From CAZISM01 sp964541895 (GTDB taxonomy: Bacteria > Zhuqueibacterota > Zhuqueibacteria > Residuimicrobiales > Residuimicrobiaceae), in NCBI GenBank assembly GCA_964541895.1, contig CAZISM010000015.1, forward strand, positions 3,693 through 67,692: a DNA stretch of 64,000 nucleotides, read 5' to 3'. Positions 25,494 through 33,987 of the stretch are shown here, piece by piece. The notes beneath the pieces were generated by a model that saw nothing but the letters and a program-made list of their open reading frames with translations, ran no database searches and was not told the DNA's origin. A program made the translations under genes and the position numbers. Within the stretch, counting starts at the first letter, position 1. The number at the start of each line of letters is the position of its first letter.

Positions 25494-26237
25494 TCAAGCC
25501 GTGGCCTCGACAGGGGCGTTCAGCATTGCGGCCAGCCGGTCCGGGAAATTGGTGATGATCGCATCGACGCCGGCCGACACCATGCGCTGCATGACATCCA
25601 CAGAATTCACCGTCCAGGTGAAAACGGATCGATGCTCCGTTTTCGACTGTTCCATAAACGCGTCCGTAATCAACGGGTAGTGGCTGCTGAGCAGGCGCCA
25701 GGGGCCGCTGAAAGCCCGGTGCAGGTTGTCGGCTTCAAAAATCAACCCGCAGGTCATGTCCGGGTCATGCTGCAGGCAGGAACGAATCACCGCCTCATCA
25801 AAGGAAGTGATACAGGTATTGGCCCGGGAGCGATGTCGCTGCAACAGGTCCACGACCGCGGCGAGCGTCTCCAGGGCCAGGGGTCCGGACTTGATTTCGA
25901 CGTTCAGATAGAGCGCAGGGCTGACCAGCTCCAGGACCTCCTGCAAAAGGGGGATTCGTTCGCCGGCGAATTCCGGGGCGAACCAGCGGCCGGCGTCGAG
26001 CGTGTGCAGGGCGCGCCACTCTGTTTCATGGACCAAACCCTTCCCGGTAGTGGTTCGGTCCAGGGTGTCATCATGAATGACCACCACCCGGCGATCTCGG
26101 CTCATGGTGACATCCAGTTCCAGGCCGTCGGCGCCCAGATCCACGGCCTGGCGAAACGCGGCCATGGTATTCTCCGGCGCATGCCCGGAAGCGCCGCGAT
26201 GGGCGATGATTAAAGGATTACGTTGCGATTCCGTCAC
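25494..26237 (-). CDS. Glycerophosphodiester phosphodiesterase (cytoplasmic GDPD/UgpQ type)
   Basis: The protein has 247 residues, starting with GTG at 26237 behind AGGAGG. No signal peptide. The family motifs are complete: IAHRGASGHAPENT (catalytic His and metal Glu), GLELDVTMSRD (Glu/Asp metal ligands) and VIHDDTLDRTT (second catalytic His), then the ITNFPDRLAAML end. It hydrolyses glycerophosphodiesters to glycerol-3-phosphate and an alcohol. It is the last gene of a three-gene operon with a sugar kinase and a GH4 glycosidase, 17 bases after the latter. It probably supplies glycerol phosphate to the dehydrogenases encoded nearby; the alcohol released may be a sugar. Confidence 0.9.
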   Translation of the reverse strand: MTESQRNPLIIAHRGASGHAPENTMAAFRQAVDLGADGLELDVTMSRDRRVVVIHDDTLDRTTTGKGLVHETEWRALHTLDAGRWFAPEFAGERIPLLQEVLELVSPALYLNVEIKSGPLALETLAAVVDLLQRHRSRANTCITSFDEAVIRSCLQHDPDMTCGLIFEADNLHRAFSGPWRLLSSHYPLITDAFMEQSKTEHRSVFTWTVNSVDVMQRMVSAGVDAIITNFPDRLAAMLNAPVEATA

Positions 26238-26254
26238 AGGTCTCTTCCTCCTTC

Positions 26255-27541
26255 TTACAAACCGGGGGCAAAATAATCCCTATGCGTCTCGTGCAGCCGT
26301 TGCCACAATGGCTCCAGGTCCGATTCATTCGGACCCAGAGGATGGATGAGCATGGCCTGCTTGATGCGCCCCGCATCCCGGTGGATATGGCCTTCGATCA
26401 CCATGCGTTCAAAATTTTTAATGGTGCTGACCAGGCCGATGGTCGCCTTATGGGCATCGCCCAGTGCGATGCTTTTTGGCCCCTGGCGGAATATGTGGGC
26501 CGGAATCTCCATGACATAGTCATCCGGAAAATCCCTGATCGCGCCCATGTTGCGGGTGTTGATGATATGCATGCAGCCGCTGTCGGTGACCAGATCGCGG
26601 ATGAGTTCGGTGGCCACCGTGGAATACATATAGCCGCCCCGCTTGCTGAGCTGTTCGGGTTTGCGGTTCAAATGCACATCTGCGTACAGCTGCAAAAGCT
26701 CCTCTTCGATTTTTTCGATCACCTGGCCGCGCGTGCCGTCGCCGTCACGGTCGCTGATTTCGGACGCCAGCATGCGGTCGGTCATGTAAAAATAGCGCAG
26801 ATAGGGATTGGGCAGCAGCTGCAATTTGTGCAAAAAATCCGGTTCATAATCCGTTTGCGGGATATTTTTCATATTCAGCTTGAAGCGGTCCCACAGCACG
26901 GCCGTGCGATCCTCGCCGTTGACGATCACCTGATCCACCCAGCTGAGGTGATTCAAACCATAGTACTTTAAAAACACCTCTTCCCGGTCGCACTGGAAGG
27001 CTTTGGCCGATTCCAGTATGAATTCAATCGGCACGTTGCAGAGGCCGATGCAGCGCGGGTAGCGGAGATAATTGATCATGTATTCGCTGAGCAGTCCGGA
27101 GGGGTTGCTGAAATTGATGATCCACGCCTTCGGTGCGTATTGGTCGACCAGGGCGAGGTAATGATCCAGCATGGGCAGGGCGCGCAGCGCGCAGGCCATC
27201 CCGCCCATACCGGTGGTCTCTTGTCCGATGAGGCCGAATTCCAGGGGAATGAGTTCATCCTGGATGCGGCCCGGCATGAGTCCGGCGCGAAACTGAAAAA
27301 TGATAAAGTCGCTGTTTTGGATAGCCTGTTTGGCGTCAAGGGTGGCGTGTAATTTCGCCGCATGACCGGCTTTTTCCAGCATCCGCTGCGCAAAGGCGCT
27401 GACGATATGGAATTTGGCCCGGCTGTCAGGAATATCCAGCAGGCAGATTTCATCAAACGGAACCACAGCAGAGATATTGATCAATCCTTCGATCAGTTCA
27501 GGGGTATAGGTGCTGCCGCCGCCGACAATGGTTATTTTCAT
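26255..27541 (-). CDS. Family GH4 glycosidase (6-phospho-beta-glucosidase type)
   Basis: The protein has 428 residues. MKITIVGGGSTYTPELIEG is the NAD-binding start of GH4. NSDFIIFQFRAGLMPGRIQDE, GLIGQETTGMGGMACALR (metal and substrate loop), WIINFSNPSG, IGLCNVP with the metal-ligand Cys, and YGLNHLSW (His ligand) follow in order. GH4 enzymes cleave by NAD-assisted oxidation and elimination with a divalent metal, often on 6-phosphorylated sugars. Start and stop overlap (ATGA) with the upstream kinase, which fits phosphorylation before cleavage. Length is normal. Confidence 0.9.
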   Translation of the reverse strand: MKITIVGGGSTYTPELIEGLINISAVVPFDEICLLDIPDSRAKFHIVSAFAQRMLEKAGHAAKLHATLDAKQAIQNSDFIIFQFRAGLMPGRIQDELIPLEFGLIGQETTGMGGMACALRALPMLDHYLALVDQYAPKAWIINFSNPSGLLSEYMINYLRYPRCIGLCNVPIEFILESAKAFQCDREEVFLKYYGLNHLSWVDQVIVNGEDRTAVLWDRFKLNMKNIPQTDYEPDFLHKLQLLPNPYLRYFYMTDRMLASEISDRDGDGTRGQVIEKIEEELLQLYADVHLNRKPEQLSKRGGYMYSTVATELIRDLVTDSGCMHIINTRNMGAIRDFPDDYVMEIPAHIFRQGPKSIALGDAHKATIGLVSTIKNFERMVIEGHIHRDAGRIKQAMLIHPLGPNESDLEPLWQRLHETHRDYFAPGL

Positions 27542-28536
27542 ACCAGGATCTCCGTAGCTTTGTAGCTCGCAATCAAACGATCGGCCTGCGCAGCCGTCGG
27601 GATGTGACCGCCGGTTTTGCAGGCCAGAAAAAGGGCGCCTAACACAGGGTCATAGTCCGGCACCACCACCTGCACGTGATAGCGCTGGTGCAGCGCCAGT
27701 TCCAGCATCTGCATGAACGGCTGGTATTTCTGTTTGAAAAATGACCCTTCCAGTACCAGAGTAAACTGTTTTTCCTGCTGGAATAATCCCGCATGAAACT
27801 GGCGAACGATGGTCAAGACCTCCCTGACCAGCTGCCAGCACAACTGCAGGCTTACCCCATCCCCCTTTTGTGCAGCCGCAAACAGGTTTTTAATAACCGT
27901 TTCCACAAACGCCGGTGTACGGTCCAAGTTGATCAGTTCGGTATTGCTGCGGACGCCAAAGGCTTTTGGCAACAGGTCGGTCAATATGGTGGGTTCGTCG
28001 CGATGATCTTCCGAGCGCATGGCGGCGGTCATGGCATAGCGGGCGATGGCGGGAGCGCCCAGGATATCGCCGAGCGCCTCTTCAAGGCCGCCGATGCGCA
28101 TGCGCCGGCCTTTGCTGTTGACGGCAAAGTTGGTGTTGCCGGTGCCGCAGGTGACCACCATGCCGGGGCCGCCGCGGGTGCCGCTGTGCAATGCGATCCA
28201 GCCGTCGTTTTCAAAATCAAAAGGCACCGCGGGCGTTACCGCGGCAAAGGCGCGCCGCAAAATCCGGAAATCGGCCGGCGTGTCGGCGCCGGCAGCGCCA
28301 TAATAGATCGCCGCCAGCTCGGCCGGGTCGACGCGGGCGTGCGCGCACATGGCCTCGAGAGCGCACTGAATATGATGTTTCATGGTCTCGATGCCGATTT
28401 CCTGATAGTTGGCCCCGGGGCCGCTGAACACGGTGCGCACGCGGCCCTGCAGGTCGGCGAGCGCATAGCGGGTTTTGGTGTTGCCGATGTCCACGCCGAT
28501 GACAAAGCGGCGGTGACGAACCTTGGCTTTTTTCAT
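27538..28536 (-). CDS. BadF/BadG/BcrA/BcrD-family sugar kinase (N-acetylglucosamine kinase-like)
   Basis: The protein has 332 residues. VIGVDIGNTKTRYALAD (phosphate-1 loop) and MVVTCGTGNTNFAVN (phosphate-2 loop) are the ASKHA ATPase motifs, with RMRIGGLEEALGDILGAPAIAR between nucleotide and sugar sites as in N-acetylglucosamine kinases. There are no Fe-S cysteines of the benzoyl-CoA reductase activator class, so the sugar-kinase reading is preferred. It is the first gene of the kinase, GH4, GDPD operon, with a four-base overlap to the second. Substrate probably a hexose or amino sugar. Confidence 0.85.
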   Translation of the reverse strand: MKKAKVRHRRFVIGVDIGNTKTRYALADLQGRVRTVFSGPGANYQEIGIETMKHHIQCALEAMCAHARVDPAELAAIYYGAAGADTPADFRILRRAFAAVTPAVPFDFENDGWIALHSGTRGGPGMVVTCGTGNTNFAVNSKGRRMRIGGLEEALGDILGAPAIARYAMTAAMRSEDHRDEPTILTDLLPKAFGVRSNTELINLDRTPAFVETVIKNLFAAAQKGDGVSLQLCWQLVREVLTIVRQFHAGLFQQEKQFTLVLEGSFFKQKYQPFMQMLELALHQRYHVQVVVPDYDPVLGALFLACKTGGHIPTAAQADRLIASYKATEILV

Positions 28537-28687
28537 GGTCTTGTTTGCCCCGTTGGATTAAAAGAGATGAAGAATTCAGGCAGGAAATTACAAGATTCTG
28601 TGAATGAAAACAAGAGGCAAATAACGGAGCGCGCATATTTTTCCATGCCGCGGCGCCTGCAGAGGCCAAGTTGGACTGGATGTGCCA

Positions 28688-28776
28688 TTTGCAGGAGCCG
28701 GCTCCTGCCGGCGAGTGTGCGGGGCGGCGGCAGAATCGCGCCACGAAAGTCGCCGCTGGGAAGCGGCTCCTGCAAA
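28688..28776. repeat. REP/MITE-like palindromic element between the kinase and Rnf operons
   Basis: Thirteen-base inverted arms at 28688-28700 (TTTGCAGGAGCCG) and 28764-28776 (CGGCTCCTGCAAA) enclose 63 bases. The left arm is itself part of an 18-bp perfect palindrome, GCAGGAGCCGGCTCCTGC (28691-28708). The right part holds GCCGCT/AGCGGC (28753-28768). Paired GGAGC/GCTCC hairpins of this kind are the hallmark of dispersed REP-type elements. The rest of 28537-28780 shows no gene. Confidence 0.6.
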
Positions 28777-28780
28777 AATA

Positions 28781-29380
28781 TTATTTTACCATCCCGGAGA
28801 ACCCGGTGAACGCCATGGCCAGGATACCGGCCGTGATCAAACCGATAGCAGCTCCGCGCATGGGACGAGGGATGTCGGTCACTTCAAACCGTTCGCGGAT
28901 GCCGGCAAAAATGATCAGCGCTACGCCAAAACCGACCGCGCTGGCAAACGAAAAAATGATGGACTGCAACAAGTTGTAATTGAGTTTGATGCATAAAATG
29001 GCGATGCCGAGGACAGCGCAATTGGTGGTGATCAGGGGCAGAAAGATGCCGAGAGCATCGAACAGACCCTTGGCGTACTTTTTCATAAACAATTCGACAA
29101 ACTGCACCAGACTGGCGATGACCAGGATGAACACGATGGTCTGCAGATATTCGAGATGCAGCGGATTCAAAATATAGGTCTGGATCGGCCAGGTCACTAT
29201 GGCGCACAAGGTCATGACAAACGTCACCGCCATGGCCATGCCGCTGGCGGTATCGATGGAATTGGACACGCCCAGATAGGGACAGATACCGAGAAAGCGG
29301 GCGAAAATAACGTTGTTGATCAATATGGCGCTGAACAGCAGCGTAAAAATCGAAGCAAGGGTCATGGGGTCGGCATTCAT
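28781..29380 (-). CDS. rnfA: Rnf complex subunit RnfA
   Basis: The protein has 199 residues and six membrane segments. INNVIFARFLGICPYLGVS and LGIFLPLITTNCAVLGIAIL are family signatures, each carrying one of the conserved Cys residues proposed to hold a shared membrane [2Fe-2S] cluster with RnfE. RnfA is an integral subunit of the ion-pumping ferredoxin:NAD oxidoreductase. Its ATG overlaps the RnfE stop by four bases. Last gene of the operon. Confidence 0.96.
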   Translation of the reverse strand: MNADPMTLASIFTLLFSAILINNVIFARFLGICPYLGVSNSIDTASGMAMAVTFVMTLCAIVTWPIQTYILNPLHLEYLQTIVFILVIASLVQFVELFMKKYAKGLFDALGIFLPLITTNCAVLGIAILCIKLNYNLLQSIIFSFASAVGFGVALIIFAGIRERFEVTDIPRPMRGAAIGLITAGILAMAFTGFSGMVK

Positions 29381-30000
29381 GCTTGTTTCCTCCGCGTTTC
29401 AATCCAGTTGGCAACCGCTATAGTCAATCCCAGAGTGATGAAACCGCCGGCCGGCAGAATCATAACGATGACCTGCGGCATGGCGCCGGCAACCACCGAC
29501 AGTCCGAAATAGGTGCCGTTGCCGAGGATCTCGCGCACCGTACCGAGTATCAACAGACCGCTGGTGAATCCCAGCCCCATTGCCACGCCGTCCACGGCCG
29601 AAAGCAACACCGTATTTTTGCTGGCAAACGCTTCGGCGCGGCCCAGGATAATGCAGTTGACCACGATCAGAGGAATAAAGATGCCGAGCGCTTTGTGAAT
29701 GTCAGGGAAAAACGCATGCAGCGCCAGATCGGTCATGGTTACAAAGGTGGCAATAACAACGATAAAGCCGGGAATGCGCAGTTTGGCGGGAATCAGATCG
29801 CGGATCAGCGCGATGACGATGTTGGACAACGTCAATACGATCATGGCCGACAGCCCCATACCCACGGCATTGATTGCCGAGGTAGAGACCGCCATAGTCG
29901 GACACATACCCAGCAACATGCGTATGGTCGGATTTTCCGTCACCAGACCGTTTTTAAATACCGACGCTGTGGTCAGTTTACTGGAAGCACTCATAGTCAT
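29377..30000 (-). CDS. rnfE: Rnf complex subunit RnfE
   Basis: The protein has 207 residues (205 from the in-frame ATG at 29994). Six membrane segments are visible with LLGMCPTMAVSTSAINAVGMG and HKALGIFIPLIVVNCIILGRAEAFA, homologous to the paired RnfA signatures and carrying the matching Cys residues. It is the antiparallel partner of RnfA. Unlike the other joints in this operon, a 107-base gap separates it from RnfG and contains a small hairpin. Confidence 0.96.
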   Translation of the reverse strand: MTMSASSKLTTASVFKNGLVTENPTIRMLLGMCPTMAVSTSAINAVGMGLSAMIVLTLSNIVIALIRDLIPAKLRIPGFIVVIATFVTMTDLALHAFFPDIHKALGIFIPLIVVNCIILGRAEAFASKNTVLLSAVDGVAMGLGFTSGLLILGTVREILGNGTYFGLSVVAGAMPQVIVMILPAGGFITLGLTIAVANWIETRRKQA

Positions 30001-30079
30001 TTTTCCATTCTATAATGAATACCGACAAAGTCCTGTTGTTATGCCCGGAACAGCAATTCGCAAAATAGGGTCAGAGAGT

Positions 30080-30100
30080 GTCGGACTTTATTACTCCGAC
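30080..30100 (-). promoter_or_regulatory. Small hairpin in the rnfG-rnfE intergenic gap
   Basis: GTCGGA (30080-30085) and TCCGAC (30095-30100) can pair around a 9-base AT-rich loop. No T-run follows, so it is unlikely to end transcription. It is the only structure in the one sizeable gap of the rnf operon; a processing or translation-control element is possible. Confidence 0.3.
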
Positions 30101-30107
30101 TAAGGAT

Positions 30108-30704
30108 CTATAGTCCGCTTTTCATCTGCTGCAATCCTCGCTCGATCGCCAGAGCGACGGCGCGACTGGAGATGGTGGCGCCGGTGATGGCATCGACCTG
30201 GCCGCCGTCCTTTCGCACCTTGAACTGAAAGGTATCCAGCGACCGGCCGGCAAACTGCTCGATAAACGGCGGCTGCGCAGCTTTGCTGCCCAGGCCGGGC
30301 GTTTCGTTATGACGCAGCAGTTTGACCTGACCGACCTGGCCGTTCAGGGTCACGCCGAAAATAACCGTCACCTCGCCGCTGTAGCCGGTGTACACGGTGC
30401 TTTCCACCGCATAGCCCAGCAGATCGGCGCCTTTTTTGGCCGGATAAAAAATCAGGTTACCCTGTTTGCCCATATTTTTCTCGATTTTTTCCAGGGCCGG
30501 CTGATTATCAAAGCCGGGCATCACCGCTGCGAGCGCGTCGTTCAACTCTTTTTCCATCACCATACGAATGCGGTCGGCGGTTGCGTTGTTCACCAGCGCC
30601 AGGGCCAGACCGGACAACAGGGCGATGAGGAAAATGGGCACTATAATTTTCGGCGACACCGCCGGCTTGGCGGCGTCGTTGGCATCAGCACGGACGTCAC
30701 TCAT
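30108..30704 (-). CDS. rnfG: Rnf complex FMN-binding subunit RnfG
   Basis: The protein has 198 residues. One N-terminal membrane helix (about 18-40) is followed by a periplasmic FMN-binding domain. DAITGATISSRAV is the S/T-G-A-T motif whose second Thr carries covalently bound FMN through a phosphoester. RHNETPGLGSKA is the family's other signature. It overlaps rnfD by four bases. Length is normal. Confidence 0.95.
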   Translation of the reverse strand: MSDVRADANDAAKPAVSPKIIVPIFLIALLSGLALALVNNATADRIRMVMEKELNDALAAVMPGFDNQPALEKIEKNMGKQGNLIFYPAKKGADLLGYAVESTVYTGYSGEVTVIFGVTLNGQVGQVKLLRHNETPGLGSKAAQPPFIEQFAGRSLDTFQFKVRKDGGQVDAITGATISSRAVALAIERGLQQMKSGL

Positions 30705-31789
30705 TTCTTTGCCTCCTTCCTGTCTGCAATCTCGCCAAAGAGCGCCGGTTTGGTCCAGCGATCGATGAGCGGCGTCATACCGTTCATGATGAGTATGGCA
30801 AAGCTGACACCCTCGGGAAAGCTGCCCCAGAGACGAATGGCTGCCGTCAAAAGACCGCAGCCGGCTCCGAATACCAATTGCCCTTTGGGAGAGACCGGCG
30901 AAGTCACCATGTCCGTCGCCATAAAAAAGGCACCGAGCAACAGCGATCCGGTGGCGAGATGAAACAGCGGTCCGGCATACTGGGCCGGATCGATCAGGCG
31001 CATGATGCCGGTCAGCAACGCCACCACGCCGAGATAGGCGACGGGAATCTGCCAGGTAATGACCCTGCGAAACAGCAGAAACAATCCGCCTGCCAACAGG
31101 AGGATGAGCGACACGTCACCCAGGCAACCGCCTTTGTTGAACAGGATATAATTCCATAAATCGGTCTCTTGAAACGCGGCCATGAATTTGCTCCAGCCCC
31201 CTTCTTTCAAAGCGCCGAGGGGCGTAGCCGAAGTCACAGCATCCAGATTCTGCAGCGGATTATCGCCCGGCTTTAGCCATTTGGCCGCCGTCCAGGTGGT
31301 CAATTGGGCAGGAAACGAAATCAACAGAAAGACTCGACCGACCAGTACCGGGTTGAACGGATTGCGGCCCAATCCGCCGTAGGCATGTTTGCCGATACCC
31401 ATGGCCACCAGCGCGCCCACCATCATGATCCACCAGGGGCTGGCCGGCCCCAGATTCAACCCCAGCAGCAGGCCCGAGACCAGGGCGCTGCCGTCCAGCA
31501 TCTGCCGGAGTGCTTCCTGATGGGGATGACGAAAGCGTGCAAACATATATTCGAACATCAGCATGAACAGCACACTGAGGGCCATGACAAACACCGCCTG
31601 CATACCAAAAACCCAAAAGGACCACAAGGTGAGCGGCACCATGGCAGCCACGACATTGTACATGACTTTGGGAATAGAGGTCTCGGCCGCCAGGTAGGGT
31701 GAACTCTGCAGCCTGACCTGTTCCAGAGGCAGATCCATTTGGTTCAATGGCGTCTCGACCGCCGTGCGTACGTTTACTTCATCAGCCAT
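30701..31789 (-). CDS. rnfD: Rnf complex FMN-binding membrane subunit RnfD
   Basis: The protein has 362 residues and about ten membrane segments. LDAVTSATPLGALKEG contains the S-A-T site for covalent FMN. AYGGLGRNPFNPVLVGRVFL is a strong RnfD/NqrB signature. It lies 12 bases after rnfC. RnfD is thought to form part of the ion channel and electron path together with RnfG. Confidence 0.95.
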   Translation of the reverse strand: MADEVNVRTAVETPLNQMDLPLEQVRLQSSPYLAAETSIPKVMYNVVAAMVPLTLWSFWVFGMQAVFVMALSVLFMLMFEYMFARFRHPHQEALRQMLDGSALVSGLLLGLNLGPASPWWIMMVGALVAMGIGKHAYGGLGRNPFNPVLVGRVFLLISFPAQLTTWTAAKWLKPGDNPLQNLDAVTSATPLGALKEGGWSKFMAAFQETDLWNYILFNKGGCLGDVSLILLLAGGLFLLFRRVITWQIPVAYLGVVALLTGIMRLIDPAQYAGPLFHLATGSLLLGAFFMATDMVTSPVSPKGQLVFGAGCGLLTAAIRLWGSFPEGVSFAILIMNGMTPLIDRWTKPALFGEIADRKEAKK

Positions 31790-31801
31790 TCTGCTCTCCT
31801 C

Positions 31802-33139
31802 CTACTTTTTGGCTGTTCGCCGACGCCATTCATATTTGGCCAACCTGCACCATTGCGTCAATCGTTTGTGAGCCGGACAGACAAAAACACAGGTACCACA
31901 CTCTATACAGGCCACAGCATCTTCAATCTTGTCATACAAGCCGTATTTCACGTTATTCATCACCTCGTTGGGCAGCAATCCCATGGGACAGGCCCGGTTG
32001 CAGCTGCCGCAGCGCAGACACTCCCGTTCCTCATAGGTGTGCACCTCGGCCGCCGTCAAATAGAGAATGCCGCTGGTACCCTTGGTAACAGGCGTGTCGA
32101 TGCGGTTGGTGCTTTTGCCCATCATGGGGCCGCCATAGACGACTGCGGCGATCTCTTCTTTGGCGCCGCCGCAAAAGTCCAGCAGTTCCTTGCCGGAGAT
32201 GCCGACCGGCGCCAGTACGTTTTGCGGCTGTCGGACCGCACCGCCTGATATGGTTACCAATCGACGCACCAGCGGTCGACCGAGTTGGACCGCTTCATAC
32301 ACGGCTACGGCCGTGGCGACGTTCTGCACCAGAACCCCCATGTGAGCCGGCAGCTTGCCGAGGGGGATGATGCGATTCAGCACCGCCTGCACCAGCTGCT
32401 TTTCCGCCCCCTGCGGATACTTGGTTTTAGCCACACACACGCTCAGCTTGGCATAGGGGGTGATGGCCTGCTGCAGCAACAGAGCGGCGCGGGATTTGTT
32501 GTCCTCGATCGCGATGATGCCTTCCCGGGCCCCGAGCGCTTTTACCATCAGCAAAAGGCCATAGACCACCTGCTGTGGGAAATTTTGCATCAGACAATCG
32601 TCGGCCGTCAGATAGGGCTCGCATTCGGCGCCGTTCAGAATCACCGTATCCACCTGGCAATCCGGCGGCGGCGTCAATTTTATATGGGTCGGAAAGGTCG
32701 CACCGCCCATACCGACCACGCCGGCTTCGCGCACCGCGTCGATGATATCCCTGGCCGTGAGATGCTCAAAATCCGGCTCCAGCGCCTCGCGCTCAAAATC
32801 AACTGTTGTGGATGATCCAGGGGTAACGGTGATCTGGATCGACGGTCCCAGGTTGCCCAGCAGGTCGCGCCGGCCGATGTTCTTGACCTTTCCGGCGAGA
32901 GGGGTGTGGACCGGTACGCTTACGGCGCCGGCGGCTTCTGCGATTTTTTGCATGGCAACGAGGTCGACGCGCGCCTCCACCACCGCTTTAGCCGGCGCAC
33001 CCAGATGCTGGTGCAACGGAATATTCAACTCGGCCGGATCAGGCACCACCACATAATGGCTCGAGTCGGTCAGTTCTTTTCGTTCCGGAGGATGAATGCC
33101 TCCGCGTCGAAACGTCGCTTTTCGCATGGCTGATATCAT
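31802..33139 (-). CDS. rnfC: Rnf complex soluble subunit RnfC
   Basis: The protein has 445 residues. ATG 33139 is just two bases after the RnfB stop with GGAGG before it; the longer frame runs antisensibly into RnfB. It contains the RRGGIHPPERK start, VVRRLVTISGGAV, the NADH/FMN-binding domain VGMGGATFPTHIKLTPP (where VILNGAECEPYLTADD follows), and two [4Fe-4S] motifs near the C-terminus (CLRCGSCNRACPMGLLP and CIECGTCVFVCP). It is the NAD-reducing peripheral subunit. Confidence 0.96.
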   Translation of the reverse strand: MISAMRKATFRRGGIHPPERKELTDSSHYVVVPDPAELNIPLHQHLGAPAKAVVEARVDLVAMQKIAEAAGAVSVPVHTPLAGKVKNIGRRDLLGNLGPSIQITVTPGSSTTVDFEREALEPDFEHLTARDIIDAVREAGVVGMGGATFPTHIKLTPPPDCQVDTVILNGAECEPYLTADDCLMQNFPQQVVYGLLLMVKALGAREGIIAIEDNKSRAALLLQQAITPYAKLSVCVAKTKYPQGAEKQLVQAVLNRIIPLGKLPAHMGVLVQNVATAVAVYEAVQLGRPLVRRLVTISGGAVRQPQNVLAPVGISGKELLDFCGGAKEEIAAVVYGGPMMGKSTNRIDTPVTKGTSGILYLTAAEVHTYEERECLRCGSCNRACPMGLLPNEVMNNVKYGLYDKIEDAVACIECGTCVFVCPAHKRLTQWCRLAKYEWRRRTAKK

Positions 33140-33141
33140 GG

Positions 33142-33987
33142 CTAACCCTCCACCTTCGGCTGATCCACAGCGGCCTTTAAAAGAGTGCGATCCTTGTTCG
33201 GCACCAGCGCCTGAATAGTGTCCTGCGGACAGACCGCAACGCATTCCGCGCAGGCCGTGCACCTGGCATAATCGATCACAACCAGGTTGTCGTCCTCCAT
33301 GATCGCACCATGCGGACAGGTCTTTATACATTTTTTGCAGAACACGCAGCCGACGCTGCAATAGGCCTTGACGAGAGGGGGCCGGTCATGAGAGAGACAG
33401 CTGATGACCACGTCCTGTCTGGCCGGAACCAGAGATATAATGTGGCGCGGACACACCTCGACGCATTTGCCGCAGCCGATGCATTTGTGGCGCTCCACTT
33501 CCACAATCCGGCCTTTTTTGCGGATGGCATCATAAGGGCAGACGGTGATGCAGGCGCCCAAACCGATGCAGCCATAGGGACACATTTTTTCCACACCGCC
33601 GACCAGATGTGCGGCCCGGCAATCCTCAATACCGTAATAGGTACCCTGAAATTTGGCCGAAGAGGCGTCGCCATTGCAGTGAATCACCGCCACCAACGGC
33701 TCCGAGTCTGCGAGGGTGGCCCCAAGCAGGCCGGCGATTTGAGCCATATTCTCAGAACTGGTAGCCGGACATTTTGTTTTCGCCTGGCCGTTTATGAGCG
33801 CCTCGGCAAAGGCCCGGCAGCCCGGATAGCCGCAAGCGCCGCAATTGCTGTTGGCCAGCAGCGCGGCGACCAGATCGATACGCGGATCCTCATGGGTGTA
33901 AAAAGCCCGCGCCGCAATGTATAAAATGCCGGCGCAAACAAGGCCCAGGCCTCCCATGACCATGGTTGATACGAGAACAGGATTCAT
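33142..33987 (-). CDS. rnfB: Rnf complex ferredoxin-like subunit RnfB
   Basis: The protein has 281 residues. One N-terminal helix is followed by the NCGACGYPGCRAFAEA [4Fe-4S] motif (with a distal Cys in KCPAT) and then a ferredoxin-type chain of Cys clusters: CPYGCIGLGACITVCP, CIGCGKCVEVCP, CVFCKKCIKTCP and CTACAECVAVCP. The number of clusters is in the upper range for RnfB. It accepts electrons from reduced ferredoxin and passes them toward RnfC and the membrane flavins. It overlaps rseC by four bases. Confidence 0.96.
   Translation of the reverse strand: MNPVLVSTMVMGGLGLVCAGILYIAARAFYTHEDPRIDLVAALLANSNCGACGYPGCRAFAEALINGQAKTKCPATSSENMAQIAGLLGATLADSEPLVAVIHCNGDASSAKFQGTYYGIEDCRAAHLVGGVEKMCPYGCIGLGACITVCPYDAIRKKGRIVEVERHKCIGCGKCVEVCPRHIISLVPARQDVVISCLSHDRPPLVKAYCSVGCVFCKKCIKTCPHGAIMEDDNLVVIDYARCTACAECVAVCPQDTIQALVPNKDRTLLKAAVDQPKVEG

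Noticed and set aside
30001..30107. Separate promoter for rnfEA
   Set aside because: TATAGA-like sequence is present but no -35 at acceptable spacing.
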